A stretch of 64,000 nt of DNA from a virus, in the IMG/VR virus record IMGVR_UViG_3300046474_000370, positions 37,111 through 101,110 of that record. One strand, 5' to 3'. The translations under genes and the position numbers were made by a program. This document shows positions 7,778-14,960 of the stretch, piece by piece. The notes beneath the pieces were generated by a model. The model did no database searches and was not told the origin of the DNA. It saw only the letters and a program-made list of their open reading frames with translations. Each line of letters starts with the position of its first letter. The stretch's first letter is position 1.

Positions 7778-8170
7778 TCAGTCGAACTCGACCCCCAGCT
7801 CGCAGGCGGCCCAGGCCTCGACCTGCTGCATGAAGGTGGCGAACTCCTCGACGTTCAGGTCGGCCGAGGACATGCCCACCGTGGCGCCGCCGGGGAGTTC
7901 CAGGATGCCGATGAACTGGCGTTTGAAATGCTCGTGCCAGGCCAGCTGGCCGTACTGGCGCCCGCCGACCCAGCCCTGCGCCGCAATCCGCTCGAGCACC
8001 ACGCCGAAGTAGCGGCGGTTCTGCGCCAGGCTGCGCTTGCTCTTGTACAGGCTGACCGTGACCGCGAGGAAACGGCCCTCGGCCGCGAACGCGCGCCAGT
8101 TCTGCGTCAGGAACCCGGCCAGCGCCGTCAGGTGCCGGTCCTCGCGCAGCACGAACAGGCGCTGCATCAA
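7778..8170 (-). CDS. ninB: NinB-like recombination protein
   Basis: The 130-aa product matches the NinB/Orf family of lambdoid phages, which bind single-stranded DNA and help RecA-type or Red-type recombination. Family features seen: VTVSLYKSKRSLAQNRRYFG (about residues 38-57), the WHEHFKRQFIG stretch (about 78-88) and a conserved C-terminus with LNVEEFATFMQQVEAWAACELGV. It overlaps the upstream gene by 4 bp and sits with RecT, exonuclease and SSB genes, consistent with a phage recombination module. Confidence 0.85.
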   Translation of the reverse strand: MMQRLFVLREDRHLTALAGFLTQNWRAFAAEGRFLAVTVSLYKSKRSLAQNRRYFGVVLERIAAQGWVGGRQYGQLAWHEHFKRQFIGILELPGGATVGMSSADLNVEEFATFMQQVEAWAACELGVEFD

Positions 8171-8475
8171 TCGACCTTGAGGCGCGTCTGGTCACGCTGC
8201 TCCTGCATGCTGGCCACGGCGGTGGTCAGCAGCCGCCCGAGCGCCGCCTCGGGGTCGTGGTAGTAGCTGGCGAGCGCGCCGAGGGCGCCGGCCAGCTGGT
8301 GCGCGAAATCTTCCATCATGGCCGCGAAGGCGGCGTTCTGCATGGCCGGCGATGCCGGTTTCGCGCTGGCCGCCTCCATGCGCGCGATCTGCTCGCGCAG
8401 AAAACGGCTGACGTGGGTTTCGACGTCGTCGAGCGTGGTGGTGGCCGGGGCGGCGGGGGCGGTGGGCGCGCTCAT
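8167..8475 (-). CDS. hypothetical protein in the recombination module
   Basis: A 102-aa helical protein, rich in Ala and Thr, lying between ninB (4-bp overlap) and ssb. The N-terminal about 15 residues are an Ala/Pro/Thr linker. No motif is recognised; its place suggests an accessory role in replication or recombination. Confidence 0.6.
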   Translation of the reverse strand: MSAPTAPAAPATTTLDDVETHVSRFLREQIARMEAASAKPASPAMQNAAFAAMMEDFAHQLAGALGALASYYHDPEAALGRLLTTAVASMQEQRDQTRLKVD

Positions 8476-8499
8476 GGGCGGTTCCTTGGTAGGTATATC

Positions 8500-8943
8500 C
8501 TAGAACGGGATGTCCTCATCCTCGAACGCCACGGCGCGCGCCGCCGGCGCCGGTTGCGGGCGTGCCGGGGCCGGGCGCTGTGGTGCCGGTGCCGGGGTGG
8601 TGCCGGCCTCGCGCCCGCTGAGCATCTGCATGTTCTCGGCGACGATGTCGGTGGCGTAGCGCTCGATGCCGTCCTTGTCGGTGTACTTGCGGGTCTGCAG
8701 GCGCCCCTCGACGTAGACCGACGAGCCCTTCTTGAGGTATTCACCGACGATCTCGGCCAGGCGCCCGAAGAAGCTGATGCGGTGCCATTCGGTCAACTCC
8801 TTGGTTTCGCCGCTGTTCTTGTCCTTCGACTTGAACGAGGTGGCCACCGCGATGTTGGCGATCGCGTCGCCGCTCGGCAGGTAGCGCAGTTCCGGGTCGC
8901 GGCCCAGGTTGCCGACGATGATGACCTTGTTGACTGATGCCAT
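8500..8943 (-). CDS. ssb: single-stranded DNA-binding protein
   Basis: The 147-aa protein starts [21 protein letters not shown], the hallmark OB-fold beginning of bacterial SSB. It continues with the [14 protein letters not shown] and [21 protein letters not shown] strands, then a Gly/Ala/Pro linker and the acidic tip EDEDIPF that recruits partner proteins. It is complete and slightly shorter than the host-type SSB. In this operon it should coat ssDNA for the RecT/exonuclease pair and for phage replication. Confidence 0.95.
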   Translation of the reverse strand: MASVNKVIIVGNLGRDPELRYLPSGDAIANIAVATSFKSKDKNSGETKELTEWHRISFFGRLAEIVGEYLKKGSSVYVEGRLQTRKYTDKDGIERYATDIVAENMQMLSGREAGTTPAPAPQRPAPARPQPAPAARAVAFEDEDIPF

Positions 8944-8983
8944 GTGCTTCTCCTTGGTGGTGCGCGCCGGGCGGCGCGCGGGT

Positions 8984-10120
8984 CTACGATGGGTCGGGCG
9001 CGCCCACCCGTGGCGCCAGTTCGGCGGCACTGAAGCCGGCGCGCAGCAGCAGGCGGCGGCCGTTGGCGATCGCGCCGGCGCTGTCGCCGCTGCTGCCGGT
9101 CAGGCAGCGGTAGGCCATGAGCAGCGCAAGCGCGAGCGCGCGATCGAAGGCGGCCGCCGCCGGGGCCTCGTCCGGGGCCGGGGCCGCGGTCAGCACTTCG
9201 TCCGGGGCCAGGTCGGCCCAAGCCGGCGCCGGCGCGGGCGGCAGCGCCCCGAACTGGTGCTGGTAGCGGGTCAGCTCGGCCAGTTGGGTCTCGACCCGTT
9301 CGGCGGCGGCCAGCGCGGCGGCCAGCGCGCGCAGGGTGTCGGCCTTGGCCTGCGCGGCCAGTTCGGCGTATTCGGCAAAGCCGGCCGCGTCGGTCGCCTC
9401 GACCTCGGCCACCAGCGCGCGCAGCGCCGCCGGCGGCAGGCCGAACGCCTGCACGGTGACGGCGCGGATCGCCTCGATGCGCTGGCGCAGCGCGGCCACC
9501 CGTGCCAATTCGATCTGGACCAGCTTCTCCTGCTCGGCCGCCTGGCGCTCCTGTTCGGCCCTGATGGCACTGGCGAAGCGTTGTTCGCAGCCGCTGATGG
9601 CCTCGACCAGTGTGTTCTTGGTGGTGTCGATCAGCTTGCCGATCTTGTAGAACGGTTCCTTGTAGCGCTTGTGGGTGCGCTCGGTGGCCAGCCGGTGGCG
9701 GCGGAAGGTCTCTTGCTCGCGCTCGGCGATGGCGAGGCCGTCGGGGGTGGTCAGGTCAACCACCTGGGCCTGCTTGCGCAGGGGTTCCGGCAGCGCGGCC
9801 AGTTCGGCGGCATCGAACACGATCAGTTCGGCCTGCTGCTGGTCGCGGCCGAAGTCGGCCCGGTGCTGCGCGAAGACCTCGGCGACGTAGACCGCGGGGT
9901 CGATGTTCGGGACCGGGTCATGCACCGGGTCCTCGTCCAGCTCGAACGGGCGTTCGCCCACGGGCGGCGGCAGCACCAGGTCGACCGAGATCGGCGGCGC
10001 CGGCGCGTCGTCGGTGGCCTTGTCTTTCTTGGCGGCGCTCTTGCGCGCGCGCTTGGCCGGTTCGGCGGGGATGGCGGCCTCGGCTGGGGCGGCCTCGGGT
10101 CCGGGGGCAGGGCTGGTCAT
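8984..10120 (-). CDS. coiled-coil phage protein of the recombination module
   Basis: The 378-aa product has an N-terminal Ala/Pro/Lys-rich region (about residues 1-55), then a long charged helical region (about 105-300; [20 protein letters not shown] and [20 protein letters not shown]) that reads as a coiled coil, and an Ala-rich end. Proteins of this type often accompany RecT/YqaJ pairs in phages, but the function is not defined. Its ATG overlaps the upstream stop region, and it overlaps the exonuclease gene by 4 bp. Confidence 0.7.
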   Translation of the reverse strand: MTSPAPGPEAAPAEAAIPAEPAKRARKSAAKKDKATDDAPAPPISVDLVLPPPVGERPFELDEDPVHDPVPNIDPAVYVAEVFAQHRADFGRDQQQAELIVFDAAELAALPEPLRKQAQVVDLTTPDGLAIAEREQETFRRHRLATERTHKRYKEPFYKIGKLIDTTKNTLVEAISGCEQRFASAIRAEQERQAAEQEKLVQIELARVAALRQRIEAIRAVTVQAFGLPPAALRALVAEVEATDAAGFAEYAELAAQAKADTLRALAAALAAAERVETQLAELTRYQHQFGALPPAPAPAWADLAPDEVLTAAPAPDEAPAAAAFDRALALALLMAYRCLTGSSGDSAGAIANGRRLLLRAGFSAAELAPRVGAPDPS

Positions 10121-10788
10121 GCTGCGGCTCCTTGGTGGTAGGCGGCCATGCCGCGCTCGTTGATCTGGCGTACTTCGACCTCGACCGTGGCCAGCAGCCG
10201 TTCGCTGGCTTCGCGCATCTGCTCGATGTAGGCGGCGTCGCGCCAGATGCGCTTGACGAACAGGCGCAGGTGCGGGGGCATGCGCGGGTCGAACGAGATG
10301 AAGTCCCACCAGAGGCAGTCGTTGACCCACATGTTGGTCTGGACCTGCGCCATGTGCTCGGCCGGCATGGTTTGCTTGCGCCAGGTGTACAGGTGGTTGG
10401 TCGGGTTGTACGGGCACTTGACCTCGATCCCGCCCTTGCCGCTGGCGTCGCTCGCCAGGCCGTCGGGCGAGCTGCCGATCCAGCGGATGGTCGGGTGCTT
10501 GACGAAGCCGGCCGGGGTGACCAGCAGCCCGGTTTCCATGCCGTACTCTTCGCGGGCGACCGGCTCCCATTCCTTGCCCCACGCCAGCGGCGCGGCGTTA
10601 ATCTCGGGCATCGGTTCGCCGGTCAGGCGCTCGACCACCAGTTCCAGCCCGTAGCTGGCGGCGGTCTGGCCGCCGGTGAGCACGTCGACCATGCGGCTGC
10701 CGGTGATGTGGCCGGCGCGCTCGCGGCGCCAGGCTTCGCTGCCTTGCGGGGCGCTGGCCGGCTCCGGGATGACGAGCGGGATGTCCAT
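10117..10788 (-). CDS. YqaJ-type phage exonuclease (lambda Exo-like)
   Basis: The 223-aa protein is a PD-(D/E)xK nuclease of the YqaJ/lambda exonuclease group, which resects dsDNA 5' ends and hands ssDNA to RecT. Seen: GSEAWRRERAGHITGS (about residues 16-31, the conserved substrate-contact region), ARE-EYG near 80, SSPDGL (about 107-112, catalytic Asp) and GIEVKCPY (about 120-127, catalytic E-x-K). RecT is encoded immediately upstream. All motif residues are present. Confidence 0.9.
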   Translation of the reverse strand: MDIPLVIPEPASAPQGSEAWRRERAGHITGSRMVDVLTGGQTAASYGLELVVERLTGEPMPEINAAPLAWGKEWEPVAREEYGMETGLLVTPAGFVKHPTIRWIGSSPDGLASDASGKGGIEVKCPYNPTNHLYTWRKQTMPAEHMAQVQTNMWVNDCLWWDFISFDPRMPPHLRLFVKRIWRDAAYIEQMREASERLLATVEVEVRQINERGMAAYHQGAAA

Positions 10789-11780
10789 CAGGTCCTCCGG
10801 CTGTGCGGCGCGGGCGCCTGGTCGGCGGCGCTGGCCAGGCCGCGCAGGCGCTGGTGTTCGTCGACCCCGACCAGGCGGCGCTCGTCCTTGCTCAGGCGGC
10901 CCCATGCGGCGGCGTACTTGTCGGTGCCCTGTTTGCTGGCGATCAGTTCCAGGCTCTTGACGAGGGTGGCGCGCGCGTCCTGCGCTGCGGCACCCGGTTC
11001 CGGCTGGGCGGCGCTGTAGCTGATGGCGGTGAGCCGGGGCGCGGCCGGGGTGATGTCGTGCTCAGCACCTTCGTTCTCGTCCAGCAACGCGACGGCGGTG
11101 GCCAGGCGTTCGGTCGGCGGCACGCTCTTGAGGCCGCGCTTGCCGGTGGACTTCTTGATCATTTCCTCGTACCAGGCATTCCACGGCAGGCTCGGGTTGT
11201 TCGGGTTCTTGGCCTTGCTCAGTGCGAAGTTGCGGATTTTGGCGATGTCGTCGCCGGTCAGCACTTCGATCATTGCCACCCTGCTCGGGAGCATGATGAC
11301 CGAGTAGCAGGCGACGATCGGGCCGCGCGCCTCCTCGCTCAACTTGATGTCGAATTTGTGGCTGGGCAGCGCGAACGGACCGTTGTACTCCCATGCGTCG
11401 AGGGCGCGCACGGTGACCGACTTGGCGCCGAGGATCGCGCCGCTGTCGACGGCAATTTTGATCAGGCCGCGGGCGCTGATGTCGAGGCAGCACTGGCCGT
11501 CGCGCGGCAACAGGTAGGCCAGCTTCATCGCCGGGTTCAGGGTCAGGCCGACGGCGGCGACGTTGCGGATCGCCTTGCGGATCGAGTCGAGCGGGCACCT
11601 TTGCAGGCCGTCGGCGGCGAGGATGATGTCGCGCGCGTAGCGCGATTCGGTCACGAACTTGACCAGGTTGTCGTTCGCTTCGGCCAGCGGCGTGAATTCG
11701 GGCTCGATGTCGTTGATGATCAGTTCCCACTTCTCGGCCGGGCTGAGCGGCGCGGACTGGTTCGGCGGTAGGGTCGTCAT
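10788..11780 (-). CDS. recT: RecT-family single-strand annealing protein
   Basis: The 330-aa protein is a RecT annealase for homologous recombination. Family features: VGLTLNPAMKLAYLLPRDGQCCLDISARGLIKIA (about residues 75-110, given here by its key parts GLTLNP and RGLIKIA), and the AYSVIM-like core (ACYSVIMLP). The C-terminal 80 residues are a variable tail. It lies next to the YqaJ exonuclease, making a complete two-component recombination system. Confidence 0.93.
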   Translation of the reverse strand: MTTLPPNQSAPLSPAEKWELIINDIEPEFTPLAEANDNLVKFVTESRYARDIILAADGLQRCPLDSIRKAIRNVAAVGLTLNPAMKLAYLLPRDGQCCLDISARGLIKIAVDSGAILGAKSVTVRALDAWEYNGPFALPSHKFDIKLSEEARGPIVACYSVIMLPSRVAMIEVLTGDDIAKIRNFALSKAKNPNNPSLPWNAWYEEMIKKSTGKRGLKSVPPTERLATAVALLDENEGAEHDITPAAPRLTAISYSAAQPEPGAAAQDARATLVKSLELIASKQGTDKYAAAWGRLSKDERRLVGVDEHQRLRGLASAADQAPAPHSRRT

Positions 11781-11862
11781 GTTGGTTCCGATGAGGTTAG
11801 CGTAGAGGAGATTTCACCCCACTTGAGGCCGGCCGGGGTCGCGCTAGGTCAGACGGGCGGCG

Positions 11863-12276
11863 TTATCGGCCGCGATCGAGCAGGCGTTCCTCGCGCGCCA
11901 GCTCGGCGGCGTCGATGCGGGCGGTGTCGGCCGCGTCGGCGATCGCCACCAGCAGCTGTTCCTCGAGGTCGAGCAGGTGCTGGGCGGACAGCAGGGGGGT
12001 GAGGTCGGTGCCGGCGGCCACCGCCAGTGCCTGGCCGGCGCCGTTCCACAGCAGCGGGGTGCGGGCGGTGATGCGGTGGATGTCCAGCTCGTCGGGATCG
12101 GCCGGGTAGCCGGGGTCGCCGTTGCGCAGGGTGTGGACCGCCGGGGCTCCGCGCAGGTAGGTGAAGTCGATGTCGACGTCGAGCGTGGCGCGGCCCAGCG
12201 ACAGCGCGCCGTCGGCGTCGCTGCAGGGCATGGCCAGCGTGGCCAGGGTCGCGGTCGGTATGGTCAGGCGCATCAC
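11863..12276 (-). CDS. hypothetical first gene of the leftward early operon
   Basis: A 137-aa acidic protein with a hydrophobic N-terminus (RLTIPTATLATLAMPC) and an acidic helical C-terminus. It is the first gene after the candidate PL promoter, a position where some phages encode an antiterminator or a host-takeover protein. No arginine-rich RNA-binding motif is visible, so an N-like role is not supported. The start may be the second codon (12273). Confidence 0.55.
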   Translation of the reverse strand: MMRLTIPTATLATLAMPCSDADGALSLGRATLDVDIDFTYLRGAPAVHTLRNGDPGYPADPDELDIHRITARTPLLWNGAGQALAVAAGTDLTPLLSAQHLLDLEEQLLVAIADAADTARIDAAELAREERLLDRGR

Positions 12277-12303
12277 ACTCTCTCCCCTTTTGACAACGGA
12301 TTA

Positions 12304-12332
12304 AGTGTACGCAATAAAAATGCGTGACGCAA
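12304..12332 (-). promoter_or_regulatory. candidate leftward early promoter PL
   Basis: On the minus strand, TTGCGT (12332-12327) and TACACT (12309-12304) are separated by exactly 17 bp. The -35 box lies inside a 17-bp operator, so repressor binding would block polymerase. Transcription would run into the 11863-12276 gene and the recombination module. Confidence 0.7.
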
Positions 12333-12344
12333 CAAAAAGTTGCG
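12328..12344. promoter_or_regulatory. repressor operator at PL
   Basis: CGCAACAAAAAGTTGCG is a near-perfect inverted repeat of the form YRCAA-N7-TTGYG. The same form occurs three times between cI and cro. It overlaps the -35 of PL. Confidence 0.75.
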
Positions 12345-12385
12345 AAACCTGCTTGCGTGAGTGCTGAAATATTAACGCGGGGTCC

Positions 12386-12413
12386 AAAAAAAACCGGCGC
12401 GCGGCCGGTTTTT
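12386..12413 (-). terminator. terminator after the repressor gene
   Basis: ACCGGC/GCCGGT stem flanked by A-tract and T-tract, about 20 bp after the repressor stop. It can act on the minus strand (T8) and possibly on both strands. It insulates the repressor from the leftward early operon. Confidence 0.8.
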
Positions 12414-12430
12414 CCAGGGCAATGCGGGGC

Positions 12431-13096
12431 TCAGGCGGTGAGCACCCCGGTGAACGCGACGACGCGCCCGATGATGTGCAGTTGGTCGACGGGGGCCACT
12501 TCCTCCGGGAAATTAGGATTGTCGGCACGCATGATGATCTGGCCGTCGAAGCGCCGGAACAGGCGCCGCAGGCGCACCCCGCCGGGCCCGTCGAGCGCGT
12601 ACGGCTGGCCCGACATGATCTCGTTGCGGCGCAGGTCGACCAGGCATTGTTCGCCCAGCTGCATGGCGTCGTCCCTGGCCAACACCACGACGCACTGGAG
12701 CGGGTCGAAGCCGTGCTTGGCCATCCAATCCCGGCGATAAGCATAGCTGTCCTGCTCATCGTCATTGATGGCGGGGATTTCGTGATGGCGTTTCACGCGC
12801 GGGCTCTCCTGCTGGAATGGACTGTGATAGGGCGGGATGAACACGTATTTACTGTTCACATCATCGCCATTCACGGTATCACTATTTCCTGTAAGAAGCC
12901 ACGTCGCGGTGGTTTTTAATGCTCGGGCTACTAAAGGCAACCGGCCACGCTTGGGCGCGCTCCCACCGTCGGCGTCTTCCGTTTCCCATTTCCCAACTGT
13001 CTGGTACGTGACCCCGCCGCTCATCTCCCCGAGTTGCTCGCGGCTCAGCCCTAGTTCCAGGCGGCGTTCCCTGATTCGGCTATGGATAGTATTCAT
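12431..13096 (-). CDS. CI-like prophage repressor with degenerate S24 domain
   Basis: The 221-aa protein has an N-terminal XRE helix-turn-helix (about residues 1-65: RIRERRLELGLSREQLGE then VTYQTVGKWE) and a C-terminal LexA/S24-like dimerisation domain with the typical end NPNFPEEVAP...IIGRVVAF. It should bind the 17-bp operators and keep the prophage silent. Where active repressors have GDSM with the nucleophile Ser, this has RDDAM (Ala), and the position of the catalytic Lys appears to be Arg (LRRLFRRF). Self-cleavage is therefore unlikely. The start at 13096 is preferred over one at 13132, because the longer N-terminus would run through the operators. Confidence 0.88.
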   Translation of the reverse strand: MNTIHSRIRERRLELGLSREQLGEMSGGVTYQTVGKWETEDADGGSAPKRGRLPLVARALKTTATWLLTGNSDTVNGDDVNSKYVFIPPYHSPFQQESPRVKRHHEIPAINDDEQDSYAYRRDWMAKHGFDPLQCVVVLARDDAMQLGEQCLVDLRRNEIMSGQPYALDGPGGVRLRRLFRRFDGQIIMRADNPNFPEEVAPVDQLHIIGRVVAFTGVLTA

Positions 13097-13107
13097 GGGC
13101 GCCCACT

Positions 13108-13136
13108 GTACTACAACTATAAATTGTGTCACGCAA
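13108..13136 (-). promoter_or_regulatory. candidate repressor maintenance promoter (PRM-like)
   Basis: On the minus strand TTGCGT (13136-13131) is followed after 17 bp by TAGTAC (13113-13108), a poor -10, as is common for maintenance promoters that need activation. The predicted start is only about 5 nt before the repressor ATG, and no Shine-Dalgarno is seen. Confidence 0.5.
13112..13128. promoter_or_regulatory. operator O1 between repressor and cro
   Basis: TACAACTATAAATTGTG fits YRCAA-N7-TTGYG. It lies in the spacer of the candidate repressor promoter, so binding here would shut off repressor synthesis. Confidence 0.65.
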
Positions 13137-13148
13137 AAATAAGTTGCG
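13132..13148. promoter_or_regulatory. operator O2 between repressor and cro
   Basis: CGCAAAAATAAGTTGCG differs from the PL operator at 2 of 17 positions. Its two half-sites, each extended by one base, form the TTGCGT -35 boxes of the two divergent promoters. Confidence 0.75.
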
Positions 13149-13173
13149 TGCGCAACTAATTGTTGTGTACTAT
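13144..13173 (+). promoter_or_regulatory. candidate rightward early promoter PR
   Basis: TTGCGT (13144-13149) and TACTAT (13168-13173) are 18 bp apart. Operators O2 and O3 overlap the -35 and the spacer. The expected start site, 7 bp after the -10, falls on the A of the cro-like ATG at 13180. Confidence 0.7.
13151..13167. promoter_or_regulatory. operator O3 between repressor and cro
   Basis: CGCAACTAATTGTTGTG fits YRCAA-N7-TTGYG and fills the PR spacer. O1, O2 and O3 start 20 and 19 bp apart, about two helical turns, which would suit cooperative dimers. Confidence 0.7.
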
Positions 13174-13179
13174 TTTCCC

Positions 13180-13446
13180 ATGAACAAACCTATCCCCCTT
13201 CCCCAGCTGCGCCGCGAGCGTGCCACCCTGCTGCGTGCGATCGCGTGCTGCGGCGGCATTGCCGCGCTGGCGGCCGCGATCGAGCCGGACCTGTCGTACC
13301 AGGCGGTGCAGGGCTGGCTGGAGCGCCGCGTGCCGCTCGACCGCTGCCCGGCGATCGAGCGGGTCACGCGCGGCATGGTCCAGTGCGAGGAACTGCGCGA
13401 GGACTACCGCGACCTGAACGACCGCCCGTACCGGAGGGTGGCATGA
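13180..13446 (+). CDS. Cro/YdaS-like helix-turn-helix repressor
   Basis: The 88-aa protein is a small HTH regulator of the Cro/YdaS type: GGIAALAAAIEPDLSYQAVQGWL (about residues 25-47, written here by its parts GGIAALA and YQAVQGWL) then VPLDRCPAIERVTRGMVQCEELR, the signature of the YdaS group. It would counter the repressor at the shared operators after infection or induction. The ATG at 13180 is preferred: it follows the PR -10 by 7 bp, and no Shine-Dalgarno precedes it, pointing to a leaderless message. It overlaps the next gene by 4 bp. Confidence 0.85.
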   Translation: MNKPIPLPQLRRERATLLRAIACCGGIAALAAAIEPDLSYQAVQGWLERRVPLDRCPAIERVTRGMVQCEELREDYRDLNDRPYRRVA

Positions 13447-13862
13447 AACGCGGCGCGCCGCTGGTGCGGCGCACCCCGCTCCAGGCCAAGGCCCCGATCA
13501 AGCGCGGCTCGACGAGCGGGCGGCGCCGCAAGAAGGCGGCCAGCGCGGCCGAGAAGGCCTACATGGGGCGGGTCGCCGCGGTGGGCTGCCTGGTCTGCTC
13601 CAGCTGCTTCCAGCGCTATGGCGTGGCGGCCGAGGTGCATCACCTGAAGGCCGGCGGCGGCAGCAAGCGCGCCAGCCATTGGGACACCATGCCGCTGTGC
13701 CCGGAGCATCACCGGGGCAACACCGGCATCCACATGCTGGGTCAGGAGGGGTTCCACGCGATGTACGGCGTCTATGAGCTGGAACTGCTGCACTGGTTCC
13801 AGCGCCTGATGCGCACCGACGAGGCGCGCCGGCTGGCCACGGAGGATGACGATGGCCGGTGA
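13443..13862 (+). CDS. Ref-like HNH nuclease (RecA-dependent nuclease family)
   Basis: The 139-aa protein has a very basic N-terminus (about residues 1-38, many Lys/Arg) and an HNH-type core: CLVCSSC (about 49-55), AEVHHLKAGGGSKR (about 63-76) and CPEHHRGNTGIHMLG (about 85-99). This is the layout of phage Ref proteins, which cut DNA at RecA filaments, and of related recombination-enhancement nucleases. Ligand and catalytic His residues are present. It starts inside the stop of the cro-like gene (ATGA). Confidence 0.85.
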   Translation: MKRGAPLVRRTPLQAKAPIKRGSTSGRRRKKAASAAEKAYMGRVAAVGCLVCSSCFQRYGVAAEVHHLKAGGGSKRASHWDTMPLCPEHHRGNTGIHMLGQEGFHAMYGVYELELLHWFQRLMRTDEARRLATEDDDGR

Positions 13863-14562
13863 GTGGATCAAGTTCGCGATCGACACGCCGGAGAAGCCCG
13901 AGGTGTTCGCGATCACCACGGCGATGGGCTGGGACGACCCCGACCTCGCGGTCGGCAAGCTGCTGCGGGTGTGGCGCTGGTTCGACCAGCAGACCCTCGA
14001 CGGTAACGCCGGCAGCGTTAACCTGGCGTTACTCGACCGCATCGCCGGGGCGCCCGGCTTCGCGGCGGCGATGTGCGCGGTGGGCTGGCTGGCGCAGCGC
14101 GACGGCGGGGTGAACCTGCCGAACTTCGCCCGGCATAACGGCAAGACCGCGAAAACGCGCGCGCTGACGGCCAGCCGGGTGGCCAGCCACAAGAGTAACG
14201 CGCTGGCTAACGCGGCTGCTAACGCGAGCGCTAACGCTGGCAGCGTTAGCAGTGCGTTACCTAGAGAAGAGAAGAAAAGAAAAGAGAAAGACGGGTTTGA
14301 CGCGCGTGCCGCGCTGGCCGCGCTCGGGGTGCCGGACAAGGTCGTGCGCGACTGGCTGACGCTGCGCAAGGATAAACGCCAGCCGCTGACCGAGATCGCG
14401 CTCGACGCGGTGGTGCGGGAGGCGGCCAAGGCCCGGATGACGGTCGAGGCGGCGCTGACGTTCTGCTGCGTCCGGGGATGGGCCGGGTTCAACGCCAGCT
14501 GGTACGAGCGCGAATGCGAGCGCGACCCCGGCGTGGCGCCGGCGCTCAAGGATTGGGAATGA
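13852..14562 (+). CDS. phage replication initiator (O/DnaT-like) carrying origin-like repeats
   Basis: The protein (236 aa from this start) opens with EWIKFAIDTPEKPEVFAI and continues with VGKLLRVWRWFDQQTLDGNA, PNFARHNGKTAKTRALT, a pattern of phage replication proteins that resemble lambda O/DnaT-type initiators. A low-complexity linker of repeated Asn-Ala pairs follows (SNALANAAANASANAGS), then a Lys/Arg/Glu tract and a C-terminal helical domain (AALGVPDKVVRDWLTLRKDKRQP) that may recruit the helicase. The linker is encoded by evenly spaced TAACGC repeats, likely the phage origin. The helicase gene lies one gene downstream. An ATG two codons earlier (13846) is also possible. Confidence 0.8.
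   Translation: MAGEWIKFAIDTPEKPEVFAITTAMGWDDPDLAVGKLLRVWRWFDQQTLDGNAGSVNLALLDRIAGAPGFAAAMCAVGWLAQRDGGVNLPNFARHNGKTAKTRALTASRVASHKSNALANAAANASANAGSVSSALPREEKKRKEKDGFDARAALAALGVPDKVVRDWLTLRKDKRQPLTEIALDAVVREAAKARMTVEAALTFCCVRGWAGFNASWYERECERDPGVAPALKDWE
14004..14031. repeat. upstream copy of the origin-like repeat module
   Basis: TAACGC at 14004-14009, GCGTTA at 14015-14020 and GCGTTA at 14026-14031, with 5-bp gaps. The same TAACGC-5-GCGTTA-5-GCGTTA module ends the main repeat cluster 228 bp downstream. It lies inside the initiator gene. Confidence 0.6.
14196..14259. repeat. iteron cluster, candidate phage replication origin
   Basis: TAACGC occurs at 14196, 14208, 14220 and 14232, exactly 12 bp apart, then inverted as GCGTTA at 14243 and 14254. 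A strongly purine-rich, lower-GC stretch follows at about 14263-14291. Iterons within the initiator gene next to an asymmetric purine tract is the design of lambda ori. The function is inferred. Confidence 0.65.
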
Positions 14563-14960
14563 AGCTGGCCGAGCACGCCGAGGCGATCGTGCGCGCGCGC
14601 CTGCGCGGGCTGCGCCCGGCCGACATGGTGATCGTGTCGCTGGTCGGGCCGCTGGCGGTGAGCAATCCGGTGGTGCTGGCGCGCCCCGGCCTGGCCTACG
14701 ACTGGCGCTGGACGCGCGCGCTGGACCTGTGCCTGTACATGCGCGACGGCCAGGACTGGCCGGGCCTGCTCAAGGACATCGCGCTGCAACGCCCGGCGTA
14801 CCTGAGCCTGTGGTGCGCGAACGCCGGCTGGGGCGCCAAGGTGTACTTGATCCCGACCGCCGACGATGTGGCGCGCCCGGTGCGGCTGTGGCAGTACGAG
14901 CTGGACTTTTTGCCGTGGATGGACTTCGAGAACGAGGGGTTCAAAAAATGCAGCTGGTGA
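14559..14960 (+). CDS. hypothetical protein between initiator and helicase
   Basis: A 133-aa protein rich in Trp, Leu and Arg (GLAYDWRWTRALDLCLYMRDGQ; LWCANAGWGAKVYLI). It overlaps the initiator gene by 4 bp and the helicase gene by 13 bp, so it is translated as part of the replication unit. It might be a helicase loader-like partner by position, but no AAA or other motif is visible. Confidence 0.65.
   Translation: MKLAEHAEAIVRARLRGLRPADMVIVSLVGPLAVSNPVVLARPGLAYDWRWTRALDLCLYMRDGQDWPGLLKDIALQRPAYLSLWCANAGWGAKVYLIPTADDVARPVRLWQYELDFLPWMDFENEGFKKCSW

Noticed and set aside
14161-14260. CRISPR-like array from the regular TAACGC repeats
   Set aside because: Repeats are only 6 bp, spacers 6 bp and lie in a coding sequence; they fit iterons.
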